Below are positions 40,711 to 49,696 of a stretch of 64,000 nucleotides of DNA, piece by piece. Made by a program: the position numbers and the translations under genes. The notes below the pieces were generated by a model that saw only the letters and a list, made by a program, of their open reading frames with translations, was not told the DNA's origin and did no database searches. Positions within the stretch are counted from its first letter, which is position 1. The number at the start of each line of letters is the position of its first letter. Source of the DNA: Solilutibacter silvestris (GTDB taxonomy: Bacteria; Pseudomonadota; Gammaproteobacteria; Xanthomonadales; Xanthomonadaceae). The stretch is taken from positions 1,131,501-1,195,500 of the forward strand of contig NZ_NPZB01000001.1 in the NCBI RefSeq assembly GCF_002895945.1, in the 5' to 3' direction.

Positions 40711-42702
40711 ATGACCAAGCCGCAGAACGCAGCCGCCCCGCGCAAGGAATTCACCCTGCGTGGATTGATCCTCGGCGTCCTGATCACGGTGGCGTTCACC
40801 GCAGCCAACGTGTTCTTCGGATTGAAGGCGGGCCTGACCTTCGCGACTTCGATTCCCGCGGCCGTGATCTCGATGGCGCTGCTGCGCGGCTTCAAGGATT
40901 CGACGATCCAGGAAAACAACGTGGTGCAGACGGTCGCCTCGGCGGCGGGCACGCTGTCGTCGATCATCTTCGTCCTGCCCGGATTGGTGATGATCGGCTG
41001 GTGGACGCACTTCCCGTTCTGGGAATCGTTCCTGGTCTGCGCACTCGGCGGCATCCTCGGCGTGATGTACTCGATCCCGCTACGGCGCGCGCTGGTCACC
41101 AATTCCGACCTGCCATATCCCGAAGGCGTGGCCTGCGCCGAAGTGCTGAAGGTCGGCAGCGGCGACGACAGCAAGGGCGTCGAGGAAAGCAAGGCCGGCC
41201 TGCTCGCGGTGATGTGGGGCGCGATCGTCGCGGCGGCGTTCGCGGTGATCGTGGCGACCAAGGTGTTCGCCAGCGATGTCGCATCCTATTTCCGTATCGG
41301 CGGTGGTGACAAGGCGCCGGTGTCGGGATTCGATTTCTCGTTGTCGATGGCGCTGCTCGCGGTCGGCCATCTGGTCGGATTGTGGGTCGGGCTGGCGATG
41401 CTGCTCGGCGCGCTGATCGCCTGGGTCTGGGGCGTACCGCATTTCTCGCATCTGTCGACCGTCACCACGGGCGTCGCCGATATCGCCGGCGATACCTGGA
41501 GCCACAAGATCCGCTTCATCGGCGCCGGCACCATTGGCGTGTCCGCGATTTGGACGCTGCTGAAACTGGTGAAGCCGGTGATCTCCGGGCTTACCTCGGC
41601 GATGGCGGCATCGAAGGTGCGCAAGGCCGGGCAGTTGCACACGCTCGATCGCGTCGAACACGACATCCCGATCGGTGTTGTCGGCGCAATCATGCTTGCC
41701 AGCTTCGTGCCGATCGCGTGGCTGTTCGGCCATTTCGCCAACGGCGCCGGCCTTGGCGATCACATGTGGTTGCTGGTGATCGGCGGCCTCATTTATTGCG
41801 TGGTGATGAGCTTCCTGGTGTCGGCGGTGTGCGGCTACATGGCCGGCTTGATCGGTTCCTCCAACAGTCCGTTGTCCGGCATCGGCATCCTGGTGGTGAT
41901 CGGCGCGGCGTTGCTGCTGGTGCTGGTGGTCAAGCCGATGCTGCAACCTGGTCAAGAGAAATCGCTGGTCGCGTTCGCGTTGTTCGTCACTTCGGTGGTG
42001 TTCACCGTCGCCGCGATCGCCAACAACAACCTGCAGGATCTCAAGACCGGGCAATTGGTTGATGCCACGCCGTCATGGCAGCAATGGGCGCTGGTGGTCG
42101 GCGTGATCGCGGGCGCGGCAGTGATCCCGCCGGTGCTCGATCTGGTCAACCAGGCCTACGGGTTCGCCGGTGCACCGGGCGCGGTGGCCGGCAAGGCGCT
42201 GCCGGCGCCACAGGCCGGCCTGATTTCCGCGCTCGCGCAGGGCGTGATCCAGAACAATATCGACTGGAGCCTGATCGAAACCGGTGCCGCGATCGGCGTG
42301 GTGCTGATAGTGCTCGACTGGCTGATCCAGCGCAGTTCGAACAACAAGCGCCACTGCTCGCCGCTGGCAGTCGGCCTCGGCATCTACCTGCCGACCTCGG
42401 CGACGCTGATGGTGGTGGTCGGCGCGCTGGTCGGTGCGTTCTATGATCGCCGCGCCGAACGCAGCCAGCGGCCGGAAGCCGCCAAGCAGATGGGCGTGTT
42501 GTTGGCGTCGGGCATGATCGTTGGCGAAGGGCTGATCGGCGTGCTGATCGCCGGCATCGTCGCCTTCCAGCTGTTCCCGCTGGAACTGGTGGGCGATGGT
42601 TTCGCCACTTGGGCCAAATGGATCGGCGGCGCCGTCTTCGTCGTGGTGATCCTGGCGCTGTACCGCTACGCCGAGGCGTTGTCGAAACGCGCCGGCGCGT
42701 AG
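40711..42702 (+). CDS. OPT family oligopeptide transporter
   Basis: 663 residues with about 15-16 membrane helices. The N-terminal EFTLRGLILGVLITVAFTAANVFFGLKAG and SIPAAVISMALLRGF, and the loop NNVVQTVASAAGTLSS, are hallmarks of bacterial OPT proteins. The family imports oligopeptides or, in some branches, metal-chelate complexes, driven by protons. No ATPase is needed or present. It lies 74 bases before the S9 peptidase gene, so import and hydrolysis of peptides may be linked, which is inference. Confidence 0.93.
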   Translation: MTKPQNAAAPRKEFTLRGLILGVLITVAFTAANVFFGLKAGLTFATSIPAAVISMALLRGFKDSTIQENNVVQTVASAAGTLSSIIFVLPGLVMIGWWTHFPFWESFLVCALGGILGVMYSIPLRRALVTNSDLPYPEGVACAEVLKVGSGDDSKGVEESKAGLLAVMWGAIVAAAFAVIVATKVFASDVASYFRIGGGDKAPVSGFDFSLSMALLAVGHLVGLWVGLAMLLGALIAWVWGVPHFSHLSTVTTGVADIAGDTWSHKIRFIGAGTIGVSAIWTLLKLVKPVISGLTSAMAASKVRKAGQLHTLDRVEHDIPIGVVGAIMLASFVPIAWLFGHFANGAGLGDHMWLLVIGGLIYCVVMSFLVSAVCGYMAGLIGSSNSPLSGIGILVVIGAALLLVLVVKPMLQPGQEKSLVAFALFVTSVVFTVAAIANNNLQDLKTGQLVDATPSWQQWALVVGVIAGAAVIPPVLDLVNQAYGFAGAPGAVAGKALPAPQAGLISALAQGVIQNNIDWSLIETGAAIGVVLIVLDWLIQRSSNNKRHCSPLAVGLGIYLPTSATLMVVVGALVGAFYDRRAERSQRPEAAKQMGVLLASGMIVGEGLIGVLIAGIVAFQLFPLELVGDGFATWAKWIGGAVFVVVILALYRYAEALSKRAGA

Positions 42703-42742
42703 CCTTCCACCGCAGCGCAGCATCTGCTGCGCCGGCAACCGC

Positions 42743-42769
42743 TAGAATCGTCCGATCCCCGGATCGGAC
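42743..42769 (+). promoter_or_regulatory. Promoter -10 and overlapping dyad before the S9 peptidase gene
   Basis: TAGAAT (42743-42748) in GCTAGAATCG is followed at once by the inverted repeat GTCCGATCC-CC-GGATCGGAC (42750-42769), which would cover the transcription start and most of the leader. It could be an operator or a 5'-end stem-loop. Confidence 0.45.
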
Positions 42770-42776
42770 TGCCGTC

Positions 42777-44837
42777 ATGACGCTTCGCCACGCCCTGCTT
42801 CCGCTCGCGCTGCTCGCCGCACTTCCCCTGTCCGCACAGACGCAGCGCGGTTTCACCGTGCGCGACATGGTGGCGCTCGATCGTTATTCGTCGCCTGCAT
42901 TGTCGCCGGATGGCAGCGTGGTGGTGTTCGCCAAGCGGCAAATGAATCCCGAAGTCACCAAGGCATCGACATCCCTGTGGACGCGCAACCTGCGCACGCG
43001 CGACATGGCATCGCCGAAGCGCCTGACCCCGGAAGGCTGGAACGTCAATTCGCCATCGCTGTCGAAGGATGGCAAGACCGTGTATTTCCTCAGCGGCAAG
43101 AACGGCAGCTCGCAGTTGTATGCGATTCCGTTGACGGGTGGCGAACCGAAGCAGCTCACCGATCTGCCGCTGGATGTCGATGCTTACCAGTTCGCACCCG
43201 ATGGCCATCACGTCGCGGTCGCGATGGCCGCCTTCCCCGAGTGCAAGGGCGATCTCGCCTGCAGCAAGCAGAAGGGCGAGGCCAAGCCGAAGACCAGCGG
43301 CGTCGTGTTCGATCGCCTGTTCATTCGCCACTGGGATACGTGGAGCAACGGCAGCTACAACCGCACTTTCGTCGCCGATATCGGCGATGCGATGGCGAAG
43401 ACGGCAACGCTGGTGAGCGGCGGTATCGCCGGTGACATCCCGTCCAAGCCGTTCGGGGATTTCAGTGATCTGGCGTGGTCACCCGATGGCAAGCAACTGG
43501 TGATGAGCGTGCGCCAGGGCGATCGCGGCGAGCCGTGGAGCACCAATTTCGACCTGTGGCTGGTCAATGCCGATGGCAGCGGCACGCCGCGCAATCTCAC
43601 CGCCGCCAACAAGGCCTGGGACGCCGGCCCGGTGTTCTCGCCGGATGGCAAGACGTTGTACTACCGCGCGATGCAGCGCCCCGGCTTCGAAGCCGATCGT
43701 TTCGCGCTGATGGCGATGGACATGGCGACGGGCAAGACGCGCGAGATCGACGAGCGCTGGGATGCATCGGCTGATGGCATCACCCTCTCCGCCGACGGCA
43801 AGACGATCTACACCACCGCGCAGGAACTCGGCCAGCATCCGCTGTTCGCGGTCGATGTCGGCAATGGCGAAGTGCGCAACGTCTCCGGCCCGCAGGGGTC
43901 GATCTCGGCGTTCGTGCTGGCCGGCAACACGCTGGCGTTCACCCGCAACACCTTGCAGAGTGGCGACCAGTTGTTCGTCACCGACGCCGATGGCAAGGCA
44001 CCGCAACGCGCGATTACCCCGAGCGCCGGCGAGATGTTGCCGGGTGTGAAGTTCGCCGATGCCGAGCAGTTCACCTTCATCGGCTGGAATGGCGAAACCG
44101 TGCATGGCTACGTGGTGAAGCCGTGGAACTACCAGCCGGGCAAGAAGTATCCGGTCGCGTTCCTGATCCATGGCGGCCCGCAGGGCAGCTTCGGCAATGG
44201 CTGGAGCTATCGCTGGAATCCGCAGACGTATGCGGGCCAGGGCTACGCTGCGGTGATGATCGACTTCCACGGTTCCACCGGCTATGGCCAGAAATTCACC
44301 GATGCCATCAGCCAGCATTGGGGTGATCGCCCGCTGGAAGATCTGCAGAAGGGCTGGTCGGCGGCGTTGCAGAAGTATTCGTTCCTCGATGGCGACAAGG
44401 CCTGCGCGCTCGGTGCGAGTTACGGCGGCTTCATGGCGTACTGGATCGCCGGCAACTGGAACCAACCATGGAAGTGCATCGTCGCCCACGATGGCGTGTT
44501 CGACAATCGCATGATGGGTTACGCCACGGAAGAACTGTGGTTCAGCGAATGGGAGAACGGCGGCACGGTGTGGGACAACCCGGCCAAGTACGAGGTGTAC
44601 AACCCGATCAATCACGTCAAGGATTGGCGCGTGCCGATGCTGGTCATCCACAGCCAGCAGGATTTCCGCATTCCGGTGGAGCAGGGCATCGCCGCCTTCA
44701 GCGCGCTGCAGCGCAAGGGCATCGAATCGAAATTCCTCTATTTCCCCGATGAAAACCATTGGGTGTTGAAGCCGCAGAACAGCATCAAATGGCATGACAC
44801 GGTGAACGACTGGCTCAAATCGCACATCGGGCAATAA
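42777..44837 (+). CDS. S9 family serine peptidase (prolyl-oligopeptidase/DPP type), exported
   Basis: 686 residues. A signal peptide ends at LSA (residue 20). A beta-propeller of WD40-like repeats spans roughly 35-420 (LSPDGSVVVFAKR, WSPDGKQLVM). The alpha/beta-hydrolase domain has S548 in GASYGGFMAYW, D629 in SQQDFRIPVEQG and H661 in FPDENHWVLKP, the catalytic triad. It cleaves peptides in the periplasm, often after proline or alanine. The start was set at the signal peptide; upstream in-frame codons run into the OPT gene. It ends four bases before the DUF819 start. Confidence 0.94.
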   Translation: MTLRHALLPLALLAALPLSAQTQRGFTVRDMVALDRYSSPALSPDGSVVVFAKRQMNPEVTKASTSLWTRNLRTRDMASPKRLTPEGWNVNSPSLSKDGKTVYFLSGKNGSSQLYAIPLTGGEPKQLTDLPLDVDAYQFAPDGHHVAVAMAAFPECKGDLACSKQKGEAKPKTSGVVFDRLFIRHWDTWSNGSYNRTFVADIGDAMAKTATLVSGGIAGDIPSKPFGDFSDLAWSPDGKQLVMSVRQGDRGEPWSTNFDLWLVNADGSGTPRNLTAANKAWDAGPVFSPDGKTLYYRAMQRPGFEADRFALMAMDMATGKTREIDERWDASADGITLSADGKTIYTTAQELGQHPLFAVDVGNGEVRNVSGPQGSISAFVLAGNTLAFTRNTLQSGDQLFVTDADGKAPQRAITPSAGEMLPGVKFADAEQFTFIGWNGETVHGYVVKPWNYQPGKKYPVAFLIHGGPQGSFGNGWSYRWNPQTYAGQGYAAVMIDFHGSTGYGQKFTDAISQHWGDRPLEDLQKGWSAALQKYSFLDGDKACALGASYGGFMAYWIAGNWNQPWKCIVAHDGVFDNRMMGYATEELWFSEWENGGTVWDNPAKYEVYNPINHVKDWRVPMLVIHSQQDFRIPVEQGIAAFSALQRKGIESKFLYFPDENHWVLKPQNSIKWHDTVNDWLKSHIGQ

Positions 44838-44841
44838 GCGC

Positions 44842-46092
44842 GTGGAACCCATCGCCAAGGCTCCATTGATCCAGAACGACATCGTTGTGCTGGGTATTCT
44901 TGCCGCCGTGCTTGGCGGCGTGTTCTGGGCGTCGTCGCGGCAGTCGGGATTCCTGCGCCGCTTCTTCGACCTCGTGCCGCCATTGCTGCTGTGCTACTTC
45001 ATTCCGGGCATCCTCAACAGCCTCGGAGTGATCGATGGCGTCCACAGCCAGCTCTACAACCCGGTGGCGAGTCGCGTGCTGTTGCCGGCGTCATTGGTAT
45101 TGCTGACGCTGACGGTCGACATCCCGGCGATCCTCAAGCTCGGGCCGAAATTGTTGTTGATGTATGTCGCGACATCGGCCAGCGTGATGCTCGGTGGCGT
45201 GTTCGCATTCGTGACGATGAAGGCGCTGTTCCCGGCGACGATGGGCGGCGATACCTGGGGCGGCATGGCGGCGCTGGCGGGCAGCTGGATTGGCGGCGGC
45301 GCCAACATGGTGGCGATGAAGGAAATCTTCCACGTCAATGCCGTCACCTTCGGCCAGTTCGCGGTGGTCGATGCCGCGGTGGCCTACGTGTGGATGGCGA
45401 TCCTGCTGTTGCTGGCGCAACGCGCCAAGGAAATCGATACGGCGCAGAAGGCCGATACGGCTGCACTCGACGATTTGAAGCAGCGACTCTCGGACTATCG
45501 CAGCAAGCATGAACGTCCGGCGACGCTCACCGATCTGGTGATGATCTTTGGCCTCGCTTTCGGCACCGTCGGACTCGCGCACTGGGTGGCAGGGGAGTTC
45601 TCACCGTGGATCGCGCAACAGGCGCCGTGGGCGAAACGCGCTGGCCTCGGTGAACCGCTGGTGTGGATCATCGCCATCTGCACCACGGTCGGGCTGTCGT
45701 TGAGTTTCACCCGCATGCGTCGCCTCGATGGCGTTGGTGCGTCGACCATCGGCACGCTGTTGCTCTACATCCTGATCGCCTGCATCGGCATGCAGATGGA
45801 TATCGGTGCGGTGTTCGACAAGCCCGCACTGCTATTGCTCGGCGTGGTCTGGCTCGGCTTCCACATCATCATCCTGTGGCTGGTCGGTCGATTGATCCGC
45901 GCGCCGCTGTTCTATTTCGCGGTGGGCTCGCAAAGTCATATCGGCGGACCGGCATCGGCGCCGGTCGTGGCATCGGCCTTCCATCCGGCGCTGGCGCCGG
46001 TCGGCGCCTTGCTCGGCACGCTTGGTTACGCCACCGGCACCGTGCTCGCTTACATCCTCGGATTGGCGTTGAAGGCGTTGGCAGGCGCATGA
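44842..46092 (+). CDS. DUF819 family membrane protein
   Basis: 416 residues with about 10-11 membrane helices. It matches the DUF819 (YjcL-like) pattern: SWIGGGANMVAMKE near 155, an internal cytoplasmic loop with a charged helix (KADTAALDDLKQRLSDYRSKHE) near 195-220, and FAVGSQSHIGGPASAPVVASAFHP near 355. The two GG-containing re-entrant-like motifs suggest an inverted-repeat transporter, but no substrate is established. The start is GTG at 44842. Its stop overlaps the next gene by four bases, so they are co-translated. Confidence 0.85.
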   Translation: MEPIAKAPLIQNDIVVLGILAAVLGGVFWASSRQSGFLRRFFDLVPPLLLCYFIPGILNSLGVIDGVHSQLYNPVASRVLLPASLVLLTLTVDIPAILKLGPKLLLMYVATSASVMLGGVFAFVTMKALFPATMGGDTWGGMAALAGSWIGGGANMVAMKEIFHVNAVTFGQFAVVDAAVAYVWMAILLLLAQRAKEIDTAQKADTAALDDLKQRLSDYRSKHERPATLTDLVMIFGLAFGTVGLAHWVAGEFSPWIAQQAPWAKRAGLGEPLVWIIAICTTVGLSLSFTRMRRLDGVGASTIGTLLLYILIACIGMQMDIGAVFDKPALLLLGVVWLGFHIIILWLVGRLIRAPLFYFAVGSQSHIGGPASAPVVASAFHPALAPVGALLGTLGYATGTVLAYILGLALKALAGA

Positions 46093-47360
46093 GCGAACAG
46101 GAGGCCATCCCGAAAAAAGGGATTCTGCGATTGTGGCGGGCACTCGGGCCGGGCATCACCACCGGCGCCGCCGACGACGATCCGTCCGGCGTCGCGACGT
46201 ATTCGATTGCCGGCGCGCAGTTCGGCACGCATCTGCTGTGGATGTCGTGGCTGACGTGGCCGCTGATGGGTACGGTGCAGATGATGTGCGCGCGCATAGG
46301 CATGGTCACCGACATGGGCCTGGCCGGCGTGTTCCGCAAGAAATTCCCGCGCTGGCTGGTTGGCATCGCGTCGCTGGCATTGCTGATCGCCAACGTCATC
46401 AACATCGGGTCGGATCTCGCCGGCATGGCCGATGCCGCCAACATGCTTGGCCTGGGCTCGACGCATCTCTACGTGGTGGTGTTCGGCGTCGGTATCGCCT
46501 TCGCGGCGATCCGCCTGCGCTATCACCAGATCGCGGTGGTGCTGAAGTGGCTGGCGCTGGTGCTGTTCGCTTACGTCGCGACGGCCTTCATCATCCGTCC
46601 CGACTGGTCGAGCGTGTTGCACGCGGCGGTGATACCGCAATGGCCGCGCAACCACGACGCGTGGGCGATGGTGGTGGCGATCTTGGGCACCACCATCAGT
46701 CCCTACCTGTTCTATTGGCAGGCCGGGCAGGAAGTGGAAGAACAGAACGCCAAGGGCCGCCGCCTGATGCGCCACCATCATGCGGTACCCGATGAAGACA
46801 TCGCCTTCCGGCGCGCAGATGTCGCGCTGGGCACGCTGTTCTCCAACGTGGTGATGTTCTTCATCATCCTGGTCGCCGCACTCACGCTGGGTGCGCACGG
46901 CGTCACCGACATCACCACCACGCGCCAGGCGGCGGAAGCATTGCGACCGCTGGCCGGGGACGCGGCCTACCTGCTGTACACGGTCGGAATCATCGGCACC
47001 GGCTTGCTGGCGATTCCGACTCTGGCGGGATCGGCGGCGTACGCCTTCGCGGAAACTTTCGACTGGACCTACGGGCTGGATCGCAAATTTCCCCAAGCGA
47101 CGTCGTTCTACGCGGTGTTCGCGTTGGCGATCCTTGCGGGGATCATGATGGATTTCCTCAAGATCGATCCGTTCAAGGCGCTGTTCTGGACCGCGGTGAT
47201 CAACGGCCTGCTGGCGCCGTTCCTGCTGGTGGGTGTCTTGCTGGTGGCGTCCGATCGCACGTTGATGAAAGGACAACCGAGCTCGTTGGTGAGCCGGGTC
47301 TGCGTGGGAATCACCACCATCCTCATGTTCGCCGCGGCGATCGGCCTGTTCGTGTTCTGA
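46089..47360 (+). CDS. NRAMP-like divalent metal ion transporter with non-canonical metal site
   Basis: 423 residues with about 11 membrane helices. The NRAMP fold is clear (RALGPGITTGAADDDPSGVATYS at residues 17-39). However, helix 1 reads D31-P-S-G34 instead of DPGN, and helix 6 reads TTIS204-P-Y206 instead of the MPH motif whose methionine contacts transition metals. These changes occur in NRAMP-related proteins, some of which carry Mg2+ instead of Mn2+ or Fe2+. Substrate is therefore open. It is coupled to the DUF819 gene by an ATGA overlap. Confidence 0.88.
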   Translation: MSEQEAIPKKGILRLWRALGPGITTGAADDDPSGVATYSIAGAQFGTHLLWMSWLTWPLMGTVQMMCARIGMVTDMGLAGVFRKKFPRWLVGIASLALLIANVINIGSDLAGMADAANMLGLGSTHLYVVVFGVGIAFAAIRLRYHQIAVVLKWLALVLFAYVATAFIIRPDWSSVLHAAVIPQWPRNHDAWAMVVAILGTTISPYLFYWQAGQEVEEQNAKGRRLMRHHHAVPDEDIAFRRADVALGTLFSNVVMFFIILVAALTLGAHGVTDITTTRQAAEALRPLAGDAAYLLYTVGIIGTGLLAIPTLAGSAAYAFAETFDWTYGLDRKFPQATSFYAVFALAILAGIMMDFLKIDPFKALFWTAVINGLLAPFLLVGVLLVASDRTLMKGQPSSLVSRVCVGITTILMFAAAIGLFVF

Positions 47361-47364
47361 TCGA

Positions 47365-47559
47365 TCAACAGCAGCGCGAACGGCCCTTGCCGTAACGCGC
47401 TTGCATCCGTTCGACGAAGAATTCCTCGCGGCTCATCGGCGCAACTCCGGGGTGATGGCTGCGGACATGGGCGACATAAGTGTCGTAATCGGGCACGCCG
47501 ATGGCGAGGCGTGCCGTGCGTTCCAGCCAACGCCAAGCGTCAGAAATCGACCGCGACAT
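47365..47559 (-). CDS. YbdD/YjiX family small protein
   Basis: 64 residues (SRSISDAWRWLERTARLAIGVPDYDTYVAHVRSHHPG, then MSREEFFVERMQARYG). The small YbdD family is almost always encoded next to cstA and is needed for pyruvate uptake by BtsT/CstA in E. coli. GGGAG lies seven bases before the ATG, within the last codons of cstA, which it overlaps by 20 bases. Its stop lies four bases from the end of the convergent NRAMP-like gene. The terminal RCC is a common feature of the family. Confidence 0.93.
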   Translation of the reverse strand: MSRSISDAWRWLERTARLAIGVPDYDTYVAHVRSHHPGVAPMSREEFFVERMQARYGKGRSRCC

Positions 47560-49591
47560 ACGGGGTCTCCCGAATGGTGGGCGTGGCGGACAACCGCGCG
47601 CGCAATATTTCGCGCACGCCGAACACCACGGTCAGCAGGACCACGATGACGAACAGCGCGCACAACGCCGCATCGAGCTGGTTGTTGAAGACCACCCGCT
47701 GCATGTCCTGCAACGATTTCGCCGGGGCCAGTACCTCGCCGCGCGCGATCGCCTCGGAGAACTTCTGCGCGTTCGCCAGGAAGCCGATCTTCGGGTTGGG
47801 ATGCAACACTTTCTGCCAACCTGCTGTCAGCGTGCACGCCAACAGCCAGACGGTCGGGATCGCCGGCACCCACACCCAGCGCTCGCGTTTGGCCTTCACC
47901 ATCACCACGCAGCAGAACACCAGCGCGATCGCCGCCAGCATCTGGTTGGCGATGCCGAACAGCGGCCACAAGGTGTTGATGCCGCCCAGCGGATCAACCA
48001 CGCCTTGGTAGAGGAAATAACCCCAGGCGCCGACCGCGAGTGCGGTGCAGGCGATGTTGGCGCCCCAGTTGTGGGTATGCGCGAGCGGCGGATACACGGT
48101 GCCGGCGAGGTCCTGGATCATGAAGCGCGCCACGCGCGTCCCGGCATCGACGGTGGTGAGGATGAACAACGCTTCGAACAGGATGGCGTAGTGGTACCAG
48201 AACGCCATCAGTCCTTCGCCGCCGATCAATCCATGCAGGATCTGCGCCATGCCGACCGCCAGCGTCGGCGCGCCACCGGCGCGCGAGAGGATGGTGGTTT
48301 CGCCGATGTTGTGCGCGGTGGCGGTGAGCATGTCCGGCGTGATCACGAAGCCCCAGCTGGAGATCGCCTGCGCCGCTGCTTCCGGCGTGGTGCCGATCAG
48401 GGCGGCAGGCGCGTTCATGGCGAAATACAGACCGGGATCGAGCACGCAGGCGGCGATCAGCGCCATCACCGCGACCATCGCTTCCATCAGCATGCCGCCG
48501 TAGCCGATCAGTTTCGCTTCGCGTTCGTTCGACAGCATCTTCGGCGTGGTGCCGGACGACACCAGTGCATGGAATCCCGAGACCGAACCGCAGGCGATGG
48601 TGATGAACAGGAACGGGAACAGTTTTCCGGAGAACACCGGGCCACTGCCATCGACGAACTTGGTGATGGCCGGCATATGCAGTTGCGGCATCGCCACCAC
48701 CACGGCAACCGCCAGCAGGATGATCGTGCCGATCTTGAGGAAGGTGGAGAGGTAATCGCGCGGCGCCAGCAGCAGCCATACCGGCAGCACTGCGGCGATG
48801 AAGCCGTAAGCGATCAGCATCCACGCCAATGCACGGCCGTCGAAAGTGAACATCTTGGCAAGATCGGTGTGCGCGGCGACCTGGCCACCACCCCAGATCG
48901 CCAGCATCAGCAGCACGAAACCGATGATCGATGCTTCCAGCACCCGGCCCGGGCGCAACCAGCGCAGCGACACGCCCATCAGCAACGCGATCGGGATGGT
49001 CGCGGCGACGGTGAACGTGCCCCACGGACTGCCAGCCAGCGCCTTCACCACCACCAGTGCCAGCACCGCGAGCAGGATCACCATGATCATCAGGATGCCG
49101 ACCATCGCGGTCACGCCGGCGGCATTGCCCATCTCGTTGCGGATCATCTCGCCGAGTCCGCGGCCGTCACGGCGCACCGAGAACACCAGGATCAGGAAAT
49201 CCTGCACCGCGCCGGCGAAGATCACCCCGAACAGGATCCACAGAAATCCGGGGAGATAGCCCATCTGCGCGGCCAGCACCGGACCGACCAGCGGGCCGGC
49301 GCCGGCGATCGCGGCGAAGTGGTGGCCGAACAGGATGGTCTTGTCGGTCGGCTCGTAATCGAGGCCGTCCTTGTGACGCCACGCCGGCGTCATCCGGGTG
49401 GGATCGAGCTGCAGCGCGCGGTCGGCGATGTAGCGCGCGTAGAACCGGTAGCCGATGAAGAAGATCGAGACCGACGCCGCGACCAGCCACATCGCGTTGA
49501 TGGTTTCGCCTCGATGCAGCGCCACCACCCCGAGGCAAAAGGCGGCGAACACCGCCAGCACCACCCAGCCAAGCATTTTCATCGCCTGCAT
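47540..49591 (-). CDS. cstA: Carbon starvation protein CstA (pyruvate/peptide transporter family)
   Basis: 683 residues with about 16-18 membrane helices. Family blocks: FFIGYRFYARYIADRALQLDP near 35, FGHHFAAIAGAGPLVGPVLAAQMGYLPG near 85, and DFLILVFSVRRDGRGLGEM. CstA and BtsT import pyruvate, and earlier work implicated peptides. I chose ATG 49591 because GGAG stands eight bases upstream; a GTG at 49600 and ATGs at 49582 and 49576 are alternatives. Co-transcribed with ybdD. Confidence 0.94.
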   Translation of the reverse strand: MQAMKMLGWVVLAVFAAFCLGVVALHRGETINAMWLVAASVSIFFIGYRFYARYIADRALQLDPTRMTPAWRHKDGLDYEPTDKTILFGHHFAAIAGAGPLVGPVLAAQMGYLPGFLWILFGVIFAGAVQDFLILVFSVRRDGRGLGEMIRNEMGNAAGVTAMVGILMIMVILLAVLALVVVKALAGSPWGTFTVAATIPIALLMGVSLRWLRPGRVLEASIIGFVLLMLAIWGGGQVAAHTDLAKMFTFDGRALAWMLIAYGFIAAVLPVWLLLAPRDYLSTFLKIGTIILLAVAVVVAMPQLHMPAITKFVDGSGPVFSGKLFPFLFITIACGSVSGFHALVSSGTTPKMLSNEREAKLIGYGGMLMEAMVAVMALIAACVLDPGLYFAMNAPAALIGTTPEAAAQAISSWGFVITPDMLTATAHNIGETTILSRAGGAPTLAVGMAQILHGLIGGEGLMAFWYHYAILFEALFILTTVDAGTRVARFMIQDLAGTVYPPLAHTHNWGANIACTALAVGAWGYFLYQGVVDPLGGINTLWPLFGIANQMLAAIALVFCCVVMVKAKRERWVWVPAIPTVWLLACTLTAGWQKVLHPNPKIGFLANAQKFSEAIARGEVLAPAKSLQDMQRVVFNNQLDAALCALFVIVVLLTVVFGVREILRARLSATPTIRETPYVAVDF

Positions 49592-49696
49592 GCTGTCCAC
49601 TCCACGGAAATCCCTGCGAGCGTCGCGCGTTGCGGGCCACGCGTCAATCCGCGCTGCGGCATGGCCGGCTTCGACTTTGGTCGTATGCCCGGCGTG

